A stretch of DNA of 13,196 nt from Nitrososphaerota archaeon (GTDB taxonomy: Archaea; Thermoproteota; Nitrososphaeria; Nitrososphaerales; Nitrosopumilaceae). Both the position numbers and the translations under genes were made by a program. Below are positions 5,783 through 12,593 of the stretch, one piece after another. Every line of letters starts with the position of its first letter. The stretch's first letter is position 1. Under the pieces are notes generated by a model. That model was not told the DNA's origin. It ran no database searches and was given only the letters and a program-made list of their open reading frames with translations. Where the stretch lies: contig JADFJY010000027.1 in NCBI GenBank assembly GCA_022565935.1, forward strand, positions 1-13,196. Reading direction: 5' to 3'.

Positions 5783-6247
5783 ATGACATTAAATATCGGA
5801 GATGTTGCTCCTGATTTTGAACTTCCAGATATAGAATTAAAGATGCGAACTTTGGATGAATTTAAAGGGAAAAAAATTGTATTGACATTCATTGTAGCTG
5901 CAAGTTCTCCAGTTTGTGAAGCTGAACTTTGTACACTTAGAGATTCCTGGCAAGAGATTTCAGATTTTGGTGCACAAATAGTTGCAATCAGTAATGATGG
6001 TCCATTTGCAAACAAAGCATTTGCAGAAAAACATCACTTCAATTTTCCATTATTAGGAGATTATAACAGTAAAACAATTCGTGATTATGACATATTAATG
6101 AAAGATTTACTTCACATTAAAGATTACAATGCTGCAAAACGTTCTGTATTCATAATAATGGAAGATGGGAAAATTGGTTACAAATGGGTTTCAGAAGATC
6201 CATTAAAAGAACCAAACTATGAAGAAATTAAAAATTTCCTAAAATAA
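5783..6247 (+). CDS. Peroxiredoxin (AhpC/TSA family, BCP/PrxQ-like two-cysteine type)
   Basis: Thiol peroxidase that reduces peroxides in the cytoplasm. The 154 residues open with the typical GDVAPDFELPD (6-16). The active-site loop reads VAASSPVC, giving peroxidatic C45 with S42 in the usual Thr/Ser position. The loop proline that normally precedes it is replaced by Val38. A second cysteine at C50, five residues on, matches the intrahelical resolving cysteine of BCP/PrxQ enzymes such as E. coli BCP (C45/C50). R120 in AAKRSVFII is the likely active-site arginine. No signal peptide is seen. The gene diverges from nuoA and converges on the carboxylase operon, with its own promoter. In an aerobic ammonia oxidiser it probably handles peroxide. 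Reductant unknown; a one-cysteine AhpE-like mechanism is the alternative. Confidence 0.9.
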   Translation: MTLNIGDVAPDFELPDIELKMRTLDEFKGKKIVLTFIVAASSPVCEAELCTLRDSWQEISDFGAQIVAISNDGPFANKAFAEKHHFNFPLLGDYNSKTIRDYDILMKDLLHIKDYNAAKRSVFIIMEDGKIGYKWVSEDPLKEPNYEEIKNFLK

Positions 6248-6260
6248 AAAAGAGCTTTTT
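6246..6260. terminator. Bidirectional oligo-T termination site between convergent genes
   Basis: The 11-bp gap between the peroxiredoxin stop and the biotin-carrier stop reads A6-GAGC-T5. The transcript from either side therefore meets an oligo-T run at its stop codon, the usual archaeal intrinsic termination signal. No usable hairpin forms (the loop would be 2 nt), and none is required in archaea. Confidence 0.55.
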
Positions 6261-6771
6261 ATTCTATTTCTGCAATTACGTCGCCTTTGGCAACAGTTCC
6301 AGCTTCCTTAACTTTAATTGATTTTATAACACCATCTTTGTGTGCTTTGATAGCTACTTGCATTTTCATAGACTCCAAAGTACAAACAACATCACCTTTC
6401 TTAACAGAATCACCATCAGTAACTGCAATCGATACAACTTTTCCTGGAATTTGACTTTTCAAAGCTAATTGTGCAGTACCAGTATCACCTCCACCAGTGT
6501 TTTTGTAAACAATTTCATCAAAGTGAGAATTGATGTTTAAAGTAATTTGGACATTATCAATTACAAGATTCATTTCATTTGTAGATTGTTCAAGATATTT
6601 TGCTTTGTGATATGTTTGGTCTAAAATAAATTCAATTCTTTTTGAAGTCATTTTTAGAATTTTTAATTTGTGTTCGTTATCATTGATTTTAATTACATAT
6701 TCGTTATTACCAAGATTTTCTGTTATCTTTCCTTCAAATGATTTTTCAACATCTTGTATTTTATAATTCAT
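6259..6771 (-). CDS. Biotin carboxyl carrier subunit of acetyl-/propionyl-CoA carboxylase
   Basis: Carries carboxy-biotin from the biotin carboxylase to the carboxyltransferase. The C-terminal biotinyl domain (about 104-170) has the attachment site ESMKMQ with biotinylated Lys136, and the two half-motifs KKGDVVCTLE and AKGDVIAEIE that form its two-fold symmetric barrel. The usual Ala before MKM is Ser. A Gly-rich hinge, NTGGGDTG (91-98), links it to an N-terminal beta-rich domain (1-90), which probably docks on the enzyme like the BT-type domains of related carboxylases (inference). It is last in a three-gene operon, 6 nt after the biotin carboxylase stop, without a clear ribosome-binding site. 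The 170-residue size is usual for archaeal carriers. Confidence 0.93.
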   Translation of the reverse strand: MNYKIQDVEKSFEGKITENLGNNEYVIKINDNEHKLKILKMTSKRIEFILDQTYHKAKYLEQSTNEMNLVIDNVQITLNINSHFDEIVYKNTGGGDTGTAQLALKSQIPGKVVSIAVTDGDSVKKGDVVCTLESMKMQVAIKAHKDGVIKSIKVKEAGTVAKGDVIAEIE

Positions 6772-6777
6772 AATTCA

Positions 6778-8265
6778 TCAATCCAATTTATTTTTCCAAT
6801 TAGAATTATTGTTAACATTGTTCTGTATACGACTCTTAAAGTATTCAGAATGAATTATTGCAGCAGCTACAGCCGCTTCACTTTTTTCTTCTTTTTCTTT
6901 TTTAAGATCTTTAGTTAATCTATCAATCATGCCATGACGCTTGAGAAAATCAGTAGATAATTCTCCATTTTTGTATTCATCTGAATTTAGAATTGTTTTA
7001 TAGAGAGGGATTGAAGTTTCCACTCCTTGAATGTAAAAGTCGTTTAATGCTGAAAGCATTCGAGTTCTAGATTCTTCAAATGTTTGACCCCATGTACAGA
7101 GTTTTGCCATAAGTGAATCATAAAATGGAGAAACTGAGCACCCAGGATACAAATAAGTATCACATCTAACACTTGGTCCTGCTGGAATTATTACATCCGG
7201 AATAGGGCCAGTAGAAGGAGCAAATTCTAAGAATGTATCTTCTGCATTGATTCTACATTCTATTGCATAACCATTCATTTTGAGATCACTTTGTTTGAAT
7301 GGAATTGGTTCTCCATTTGCAATATCGATTTGCAATTTGACCAAATCCAATCCAGATACAAGTTCAGTAATTGGGTGTTCTACTTGTAATCTTGCATTGA
7401 TTTCAATAAAATAGAATTCTCCATTATCAGCTCTTAGAAATTCAGCAGTTCCCAAGTTAGTATAGCCAACTGCGTCAGCTGCTTTACAAACTAATTCACC
7501 TATACGGTTTCTTGTTTCTTCATCAACAACAGGTGAAGGAGTTTGTTCAATTAATTTTTGATTTCGTCTTTGAATTGAACATTCTCTCTCAAAGATGTGA
7601 ACAGTATTACCATGAGTGTCTCTTGCCATTTGAAATTCAATGTGTCGTGTCTTTTCAAGAAATTTTTCTACAATAATGGCAGATTTTCCTACTGATGCCA
7701 TTGATTCTCCTGTTACAGAGTCATAGCCTTCACGTAATTCTTTATCAGTAGTTACTATTCTAATTCCACGACCACCACCACCATAAACTGACTTTAACAT
7801 TATAGGATATCCAATTTTATTTGCAATTTTTTCTGCATCATCAACATCTTTTACTAGACCAGGACTTCCAGGAATAGTTGGAACTTTGGCTTTTAACATT
7901 GCATCTTTGCATTTCATTTTATCACCACAAAGATCCATTGAATCTGCAGATGGACCAATGAAATTAATTTTATTTTTTTCACATAGTCGTGCAAAGTCAT
8001 CATTTTCAGAAAGAAAACCATAACCTGGATGAACAGCATCTGCACCAGATGATAATATAACTTCTAGGATTTTTTCTTGATTAAGATATGATTTTGTAGG
8101 AGTTGCCTCTCCAATGTGATATGCTTCAGTAGCTTGTTTTACATGTAAAGAATTGTAATCTTCATCAGAATAAACTGCAACTGTTTTAATTCCAAGTGTC
8201 TTACATGTTCTAATTACACGTAAAGCAATTTCTCCTCTGTTTGCGATAAGTACTTTTTCAATCAT
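6778..8265 (-). CDS. accC: Biotin carboxylase subunit of acetyl-/propionyl-CoA carboxylase
   Basis: ATP-grasp enzyme that carboxylates biotin with ATP and bicarbonate. The N-terminal domain starts MIEKVLIANRGEIALRVIR. HPGYGFLSEN is at 79-88 and the glycine-rich ATP lid YGGGGRGIRIV at 161-171. ERECSIQRRNQK lies at 226-237 with K237. The catalytic FIEINARLQVEHP is at 286-298, where E288, N290, R292, Q294, V295 and E296 fall at the same numbers as in E. coli AccC. The 495 residues are about 45 longer than E. coli AccC through an Ala-rich then Asn/Lys-rich tail (about 455-495), common in acyl-CoA carboxylase alpha subunits. All catalytic residues are present. In this lineage it serves the 3-hydroxypropionate/4-hydroxybutyrate CO2-fixation cycle rather than fatty-acid synthesis. 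Confidence 0.96.
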   Translation of the reverse strand: MIEKVLIANRGEIALRVIRTCKTLGIKTVAVYSDEDYNSLHVKQATEAYHIGEATPTKSYLNQEKILEVILSSGADAVHPGYGFLSENDDFARLCEKNKINFIGPSADSMDLCGDKMKCKDAMLKAKVPTIPGSPGLVKDVDDAEKIANKIGYPIMLKSVYGGGGRGIRIVTTDKELREGYDSVTGESMASVGKSAIIVEKFLEKTRHIEFQMARDTHGNTVHIFERECSIQRRNQKLIEQTPSPVVDEETRNRIGELVCKAADAVGYTNLGTAEFLRADNGEFYFIEINARLQVEHPITELVSGLDLVKLQIDIANGEPIPFKQSDLKMNGYAIECRINAEDTFLEFAPSTGPIPDVIIPAGPSVRCDTYLYPGCSVSPFYDSLMAKLCTWGQTFEESRTRMLSALNDFYIQGVETSIPLYKTILNSDEYKNGELSTDFLKRHGMIDRLTKDLKKEKEEKSEAAVAAAIIHSEYFKSRIQNNVNNNSNWKNKLD

Positions 8266-8271
8266 TTTAAA

Positions 8272-9819
8272 CTACAGATTTATGTTTCCGTGTTTTCTTG
8301 GTAGTTGTTTCACTCTTTTGTTTTCAAGCATATCTAATGCTTTTATTAGCATAGGTCTTGTTTCAGCAGGATCAATTACATTATCAACAGTTCCATGAGA
8401 AGCAGCAACGTAAGGATTTTCAAATTTTTCTGTAAATTCATCGATTAATTCTTTTTTAAGAGATTCAGGATCTTCAGCTTTTGCAAGTTCTTTTCTATAC
8501 ATGATTTTTACAGCTGCTTCTCCACCTAAAACTGCACATCTTGCAGTTGGCCATGCATAATTAATATCAGTTCTAAGATTTTTACTTCCCATTGCAATAT
8601 ATGCACCACCATACGCTTTGCCAATTACTAAAGTAATTTTTGGAACAGTAGCTTCACAAAATGCAAAGAGTAGTTTACTTCCATGTCTAATGATTCCATT
8701 ATGTTCTTGATTAGAACCAGGCATGTAACCAGGAGTATCAACTAGAGTGATAAGAGGTATGTTAAATGCATCACAAAATCTAATGAAACGTGCTGCCTTG
8801 TTTGATGAATCAATATCAAGTGCACCTGCAAGATGCATAGGATTGTTTGCAACGAATCCAACAACTCTGCCATTCATTCTTCCATAACCAACAACAATAT
8901 TTGGTGCAAACAATTCATGCACTTCAAAGAATTCATGATTATCAACAATTGAGTTAATGATATCTTTCATGTCATAAGGTTGTAAAGGATTTTCTGGAAT
9001 TATATTGATCAGATTATGATCTAATCTATTTGGATCATCATCATTTGTAGTTTTAGGTGGTTCTTCAGTATTATTTTGTGGAAGATATGAAAGTAATTTT
9101 TTTACATAATCCATACATTCGTATTCATTTTGTGCAACAAAATGTGCAACACCACTTTTTATACCATGTGTCATTGCGCCACCAAGATCTTCAAATGAAA
9201 TTTCTTCACCTAATACAGTCTTGACTACATCAGGTCCTGTAACAAACATAGTTCCTATCTTGTTGACCATAATTACAAAGTCAGTCATTGCTGGTGAATA
9301 TACAGCACCACCAGCTGAAGGACCAATACTTGCAGTGATTTGTGGAATGACTCCAGAAGCTAACTGATTGTAATAAAAAATATCTGCAAAGCCATCAAGA
9401 CTCATAATTCCTTCTTGGATTCTAGCACCACCAGAATCCATTATTCCAATAATTGGACATCCCGTTTTAAGTGCGTGTTCAGTAAGTTTTGTAATTTTTT
9501 GAGCTCCCATTTTACTTAATGTTCCACCAAGTATAGTAAAGTCATAAGCAAAAACAAAGATTTGTCTACCATTTACTGTTCCATATCCACAAATTACACC
9601 GTCTGTAAAGAATTTCTTTTTCTGCATATCATATTCATGATAGTGATGAGTGGTTAACGAATCTATTTCAGTAAAAGTACCTTCATCGAGTAATAGATTA
9701 ATTCTTTCACGAGCAGTTAATTTTCCCTTGTCGTGTTGAGCCTTGATTCGATCTTGGCCCCCTCCTTGTAATGCTGTGTTATTCTTTTTAGTATATTCTT
9801 CAATCTTTTCAGAATGCAT
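8272..9819 (-). CDS. Carboxyltransferase (beta) subunit of acetyl-/propionyl-CoA carboxylase
   Basis: Transfers CO2 from carboxy-biotin to acetyl-CoA and propionyl-CoA. The 515 residues form two crotonase-fold halves, the normal PccB layout. The N-terminal half has KGKLTARERI (31-40), DSGGARIQEG (128-137) and SIGPSAGGAVYSPA (164-177). The C-terminal half has VDTPGYMPGSNQEHNGIIRHG (360-380, given in part) and KAYGGAYIAMGSK (401-413). Gly pairs 130-131 and 404-405 should form the oxyanion holes. There is no AccD-type zinc finger. Residue I408, after GGAY, is the position known to set acyl-CoA preference. It is first gene of the operon, with a TATA box about 32 nt upstream, so a very short leader is expected. 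In autotrophic thaumarchaea this enzyme catalyses both carboxylation steps of the HP/HB cycle. Confidence 0.95.
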   Translation of the reverse strand: MHSEKIEEYTKKNNTALQGGGQDRIKAQHDKGKLTARERINLLLDEGTFTEIDSLTTHHYHEYDMQKKKFFTDGVICGYGTVNGRQIFVFAYDFTILGGTLSKMGAQKITKLTEHALKTGCPIIGIMDSGGARIQEGIMSLDGFADIFYYNQLASGVIPQITASIGPSAGGAVYSPAMTDFVIMVNKIGTMFVTGPDVVKTVLGEEISFEDLGGAMTHGIKSGVAHFVAQNEYECMDYVKKLLSYLPQNNTEEPPKTTNDDDPNRLDHNLINIIPENPLQPYDMKDIINSIVDNHEFFEVHELFAPNIVVGYGRMNGRVVGFVANNPMHLAGALDIDSSNKAARFIRFCDAFNIPLITLVDTPGYMPGSNQEHNGIIRHGSKLLFAFCEATVPKITLVIGKAYGGAYIAMGSKNLRTDINYAWPTARCAVLGGEAAVKIMYRKELAKAEDPESLKKELIDEFTEKFENPYVAASHGTVDNVIDPAETRPMLIKALDMLENKRVKQLPRKHGNINL

Positions 9820-9847
9820 AACAGTGATCTAAAGCATGATGGTTTCC

Positions 9848-9855
9848 TATATTAA
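9848..9855 (-). promoter_or_regulatory. TATA box of the carboxylase operon
   Basis: The minus strand reads TTAATATA, centred about 32 nt before the carboxyltransferase ATG. Initiation 26 nt downstream gives a leader of about 6 nt without a ribosome-binding site. Confidence 0.5.
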
Positions 9856-9882
9856 TTTAATTTGGTATTAAAGATATTATCA

Positions 9883-9898
9883 AATTTTTACAAAAATT
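9883..9898. promoter_or_regulatory. Inverted repeat upstream of the carboxylase promoter
   Basis: AATTTTT-AC-AAAAATT is an exact inverted repeat with 7-bp arms, 27 bp upstream of the TATA box of the carboxylase operon and 24 bp past the end of the zinc-protein gene. It could be an operator, or the oligo-T stretches may terminate the RFC operon transcript. The 102-bp gene-free stretch 9820-9921 holds nothing else I recognise. Confidence 0.3.
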
Positions 9899-9921
9899 CA
9901 AGTATTATTCATTTTAAAAAT

Positions 9922-10233
9922 TTAGGAATTTAGAATTATGAATTTCTTTTTGGCTGATTTTTGGTAAGAGCTAAAAGCATCTTTCTCCTCACTACATTTC
10001 TTACAGATACATAATTGAGATACGTTTGGAATATCACAATTTTCCCGAAATTCACATTGTGAACAACCAGCAGATGCACCACATACAGCACATTGTAATT
10101 CATTAATTTGAGCACATTTTTCATGCTTTACACCTAATCCTTTTGCCCATAATCCAATTTCATTGACTTTGATTTTTTCATTACACACTATACAAGTCCC
10201 TGGAAACTTCATAGGAATTTTTCTCCAACTCAA
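9922..10233 (-). CDS. Cysteine-rich zinc-binding protein, function unknown
   Basis: I do not recognise a named family. The 103 residues hold eleven cysteines and one well-placed histidine. A first finger C14-C17...H37-C40 lies in CIVCNEKIKVNEIGLWAKG and VKHEKC, an arrangement seen in small zinc domains that bind nucleic acid or protein. A second block, C48, C51, C57, C60, C66, C75, C77, C80, could hold two more metal ions. The tail is basic (SAKKK). No membrane segment is seen. The TTG start at 10233 overlaps the RFC large-subunit stop as TTGA and keeps a Trp-containing N-terminus. An ATG at 10212 (codon 8), with GGAG 10 nt upstream, is a real alternative. Overlap with the clamp-loader gene suggests a DNA-linked role, which is only inference. 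Confidence 0.8.
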   Translation of the reverse strand: MSWRKIPMKFPGTCIVCNEKIKVNEIGLWAKGLGVKHEKCAQINELQCAVCGASAGCSQCEFRENCDIPNVSQLCICKKCSEEKDAFSSYQKSAKKKFIILNS

Positions 10234-11399
10234 TGAATTAGTTCAATCTCCTTGTCTATAATATCATTAAAAGTTTCTTCTAGTTTTAATTCAAGAGTAT
10301 TATTTTTAATACAAAATAAAACATAAGGTAAACAAAGTGCTACAAAAGTACTAGATGAGGTATGTAATTTTTTTGCCATGATAGATGATAATGACTTTAT
10401 TTTTTTGCTGTCCCAACGAATTCTGTTTAGTAAAGGCCATGAAAGATTGTATTGTGAATATCTAATTCTGTCATCATTTTGATATAATTCTAGTAAAACA
10501 TCATTGAGGTAACGTAAAAGTCTCCAATTCTGAGTTTTCATAATCTTTCCATAAAGCATATCAGCATTTGAAATTACTTCAAGATATTTTGCAAGTGTTA
10601 TATTATCTAAATCACTTGTAATTATACTGGAATAAAATGCATCAATCTTTTTTCTAGGATCAATTTGCATAGAGTACAAAACACCTCTAGCTTCTTCAAT
10701 TGAATTTGCTTTAAAGAATGCGTTTACTCCATCTTCAACATTAATACTTTCAAAAGATATTTCAGTTTGAGGATTAAATCCAGTTACTAAAGATTGGGTC
10801 AAATTAATCATAGAGCGGATATCTCCATGTGATTTGTCAATAACTTTGATCAAAGACCCGGGACTTAGTTTTGCACCTTCTTTTTTCAGAATACTTTCAA
10901 GATATACTCTCAAAAGACGAGGAGGGATTCTTTTGAACTGTATTGTTTTAACTACTTTTTTGATACCTTTCATTTTATCTAGCGTATCGTCGTTTGCAGC
11001 GAGAATGATAGGCACTGTAGGTTCTTTTAGAATGTCAACTAGAGCTGCTGCTCCACCATAATCACTACGACCATGAATGCCATCTACCTCATCAACAAAT
11101 ATCATTGGAGTTCCTAAGACACTCACATTACCTAAAACAGGTGTAAGAATTTCATTAATTCTGGATTTACTTCTGACATCACTAGCATTGAGTCCAATCA
11201 TATCATATCCAAATTGTTTTGCTATGAGATAGGCTATTGTGGTTTTCCCAATTCCAGGTGGTCCAACTAAAAGAAGAGGCTTTGTTCCTTTCTTCCATTT
11301 TGTAAACCATTCCAAAATGGCAGCACGAGATTCTTCGTTTCCCACCATATCAGAAATAATCTGAGGTCGATGTTTTTCAGACCACATCAATTTATTCAC
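10230..11399 (-). CDS. rfcL: Replication factor C large subunit (clamp loader ATPase), short form
   Basis: AAA+ ATPase that, with small RFC subunits, opens and loads the PCNA clamp on primed DNA. Motifs in order: WSEKHRP (6-12) and VGNEESR at the N-terminus as in RFC-family proteins; Walker A GPPGIGKT (46-53); Walker B MIFVDEVD (99-106); sensor 1 ILAAND (132-137); and KRIPPRLL (156-163) without the SRC arginine-finger motif of small subunits, which marks it as the large subunit. A helical collar domain fills about 220-389. At 389 residues it is shorter than many archaeal large subunits (about 400-600) and shows no obvious C-terminal PCNA-interaction box. The GTG start overlaps the upstream stop as GTGA. 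ATG at codon 5 (11387) matches the family's usual N-terminus equally well. Confidence 0.92.
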   Translation of the reverse strand: MNKLMWSEKHRPQIISDMVGNEESRAAILEWFTKWKKGTKPLLLVGPPGIGKTTIAYLIAKQFGYDMIGLNASDVRSKSRINEILTPVLGNVSVLGTPMIFVDEVDGIHGRSDYGGAAALVDILKEPTVPIILAANDDTLDKMKGIKKVVKTIQFKRIPPRLLRVYLESILKKEGAKLSPGSLIKVIDKSHGDIRSMINLTQSLVTGFNPQTEISFESINVEDGVNAFFKANSIEEARGVLYSMQIDPRKKIDAFYSSIITSDLDNITLAKYLEVISNADMLYGKIMKTQNWRLLRYLNDVLLELYQNDDRIRYSQYNLSWPLLNRIRWDSKKIKSLSSIMAKKLHTSSSTFVALCLPYVLFCIKNNTLELKLEETFNDIIDKEIELIH

Positions 11400-12511
11400 T
11401 TTGGAAGTTTGGATTCAAATTCAGACCATTTATTGGCCTTTAGTAATTGATTATACCAATATTGATTATAATGTTCTACAGTCAAAAATAAAAACTCTAA
11501 AAATTCTTTTTGAGTGAATTTTTCAGGTAACATTTCAAGAGTAAGACGAGCATCTTGTAAATATAGATTACTTTTTTCTAAAGTAATTTCAAATCCTTTT
11601 TTCACATCATTAGTTAATAATGAATAGTAAAGTGGCCAAGAAGGTATTTTTACAAATCCATTTTTAATAGAGTCTTCAATTTCATTTCCACAACCAACAC
11701 ATTCAGCAGCTCTTGCCATACCTAAATAGAAAATTTCACCTAATGGGCGTTCTGCTAAAGCCATGTTTCTACCAGCAGTTCCCATAACTGCTCTATATTT
11801 TTTGTAAGACAATGTCATTTCTTCTTCAGTAATTTCAGTTGGTTTTGATTTTAATTTTTCATCAAGATATTGTCCTATTCTTGCATCTTTGAATCCTTCT
11901 TCAAACTCTTTTAGAACTTGTTCACCACCCTTTGAAATTTTATCTCTAGCTAATTTCAAAATATATGGATTCATTAGTTTGTAATCGTCAAGAAATTCCA
12001 AGTCTTCATCTTTATCCACTATTCTATCCATCGGTTCACTTAGATCAATTGCTAAAATATGTCCCTCAACTACATTCTGTTTTAATTGAGGATCATTTCG
12101 TCCAGCGTATTCTGCAGCACCATCAAATAACGCATTAAAAACAGGAAAAGTCATTTTTACAAAATTTGAATTTAAAATTCGAAGTACTCTGTCTTTTAGT
12201 ACATCAAGACTTTCTAATTTTGATTTTATAGGCTCAATTTCGGATGCATTTAGTATTATTTCAGTTGAACCTACTTCATTACCAAATGCTTGTTGAGTAG
12301 AATTTGGGTTAGTGTCAGATTTAATTTCATTTAAAAGTCCTTGTGCAAACCTTTCTGCAAAGTTTGGAAATTCTTTTTCTGTTTCTTCTTTATACTTTTT
12401 AAATAATTTATAACCTTTTGATTTAAACAAACCTTGTTTCAGTATTTGTTTTCCAGGTTTTGTACTCATCAAAGCTTCTTTGCTTACAACAGATTGATCT
12501 TTGCCACTCAC
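11396..12511 (-). CDS. Conserved-looking hypothetical protein in the RFC operon
   Basis: I do not recognise the family. The 371 residues are soluble and mostly helical by composition. They comprise a basic N-terminus (about 18-46, rich in Lys), an acidic linker region (about 160-175, DKDEDLEFLDD) and charged helical stretches. A single CxxC pair sits at C271 and C274 in AAECVGCGNEIED, too few ligands for a full zinc finger unless His or Asp contribute or it dimerises. No signal peptide or membrane helix is seen. The start is GTG at 12511 with a TATA-like element 25 nt upstream, consistent with a leaderless message; ATG at codon 15 is an alternative. It is first gene of the trio and its stop overlaps the rfcL start by four bases, so a role near replication is plausible but unproven. 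Confidence 0.85.
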   Translation of the reverse strand: MSGKDQSVVSKEALMSTKPGKQILKQGLFKSKGYKLFKKYKEETEKEFPNFAERFAQGLLNEIKSDTNPNSTQQAFGNEVGSTEIILNASEIEPIKSKLESLDVLKDRVLRILNSNFVKMTFPVFNALFDGAAEYAGRNDPQLKQNVVEGHILAIDLSEPMDRIVDKDEDLEFLDDYKLMNPYILKLARDKISKGGEQVLKEFEEGFKDARIGQYLDEKLKSKPTEITEEEMTLSYKKYRAVMGTAGRNMALAERPLGEIFYLGMARAAECVGCGNEIEDSIKNGFVKIPSWPLYYSLLTNDVKKGFEITLEKSNLYLQDARLTLEMLPEKFTQKEFLEFLFLTVEHYNQYWYNQLLKANKWSEFESKLPK

Positions 12512-12531
12512 AAACGTAAACTTCTTTATTG

Positions 12532-12540
12532 TTATTTATT
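12532..12540 (-). promoter_or_regulatory. TATA-like element of the RFC-containing operon
   Basis: The minus strand reads AATAAATAA, centred 25 nt before the GTG at 12511. The spacing is right for a leaderless start, but the match to the archaeal TATA consensus is only fair. Confidence 0.4.
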
Positions 12541-12565
12541 CTTTCAAAACAAATGTTTACTTAAC

Positions 12566-12573
12566 TTAAATTA
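12566..12573 (+). promoter_or_regulatory. TATA-like element of the inositol-phosphatase-family gene
   Basis: TTAAATTA centred about 25 nt before the ATG at 12594, with no ribosome-binding site between, predicts a leaderless message. A 10-bp palindrome TGAATATTCA (12582-12591) follows immediately before the ATG. Confidence 0.4.
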
Positions 12574-12593
12574 TGAAATACTGAATATTCATT

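Noticed and set aside
5728..6015. Minus-strand open frame of 95 codons over the peroxiredoxin
   Set aside because: It is antisense to a gene with clear active-site motifs and crosses the divergent promoter. No start signal and no recognisable protein features.
6246..6260. Hairpin terminator between the convergent genes
   Set aside because: The arms A-run/T-run would close on a 2-nt loop, so no stable hairpin forms. Kept only as an oligo-T termination site.
9936..10124. Second minus-strand frame inside the zinc-protein gene
   Set aside because: It is the shifted frame of the cysteine-rich gene and loses the CxxC pattern. The motif-bearing frame is the real one.
10834..11061. Plus-strand open frame of 75 codons opposite rfcL
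   Set aside because: It is antisense to the AAA+ core of the clamp loader. No promoter or motif.
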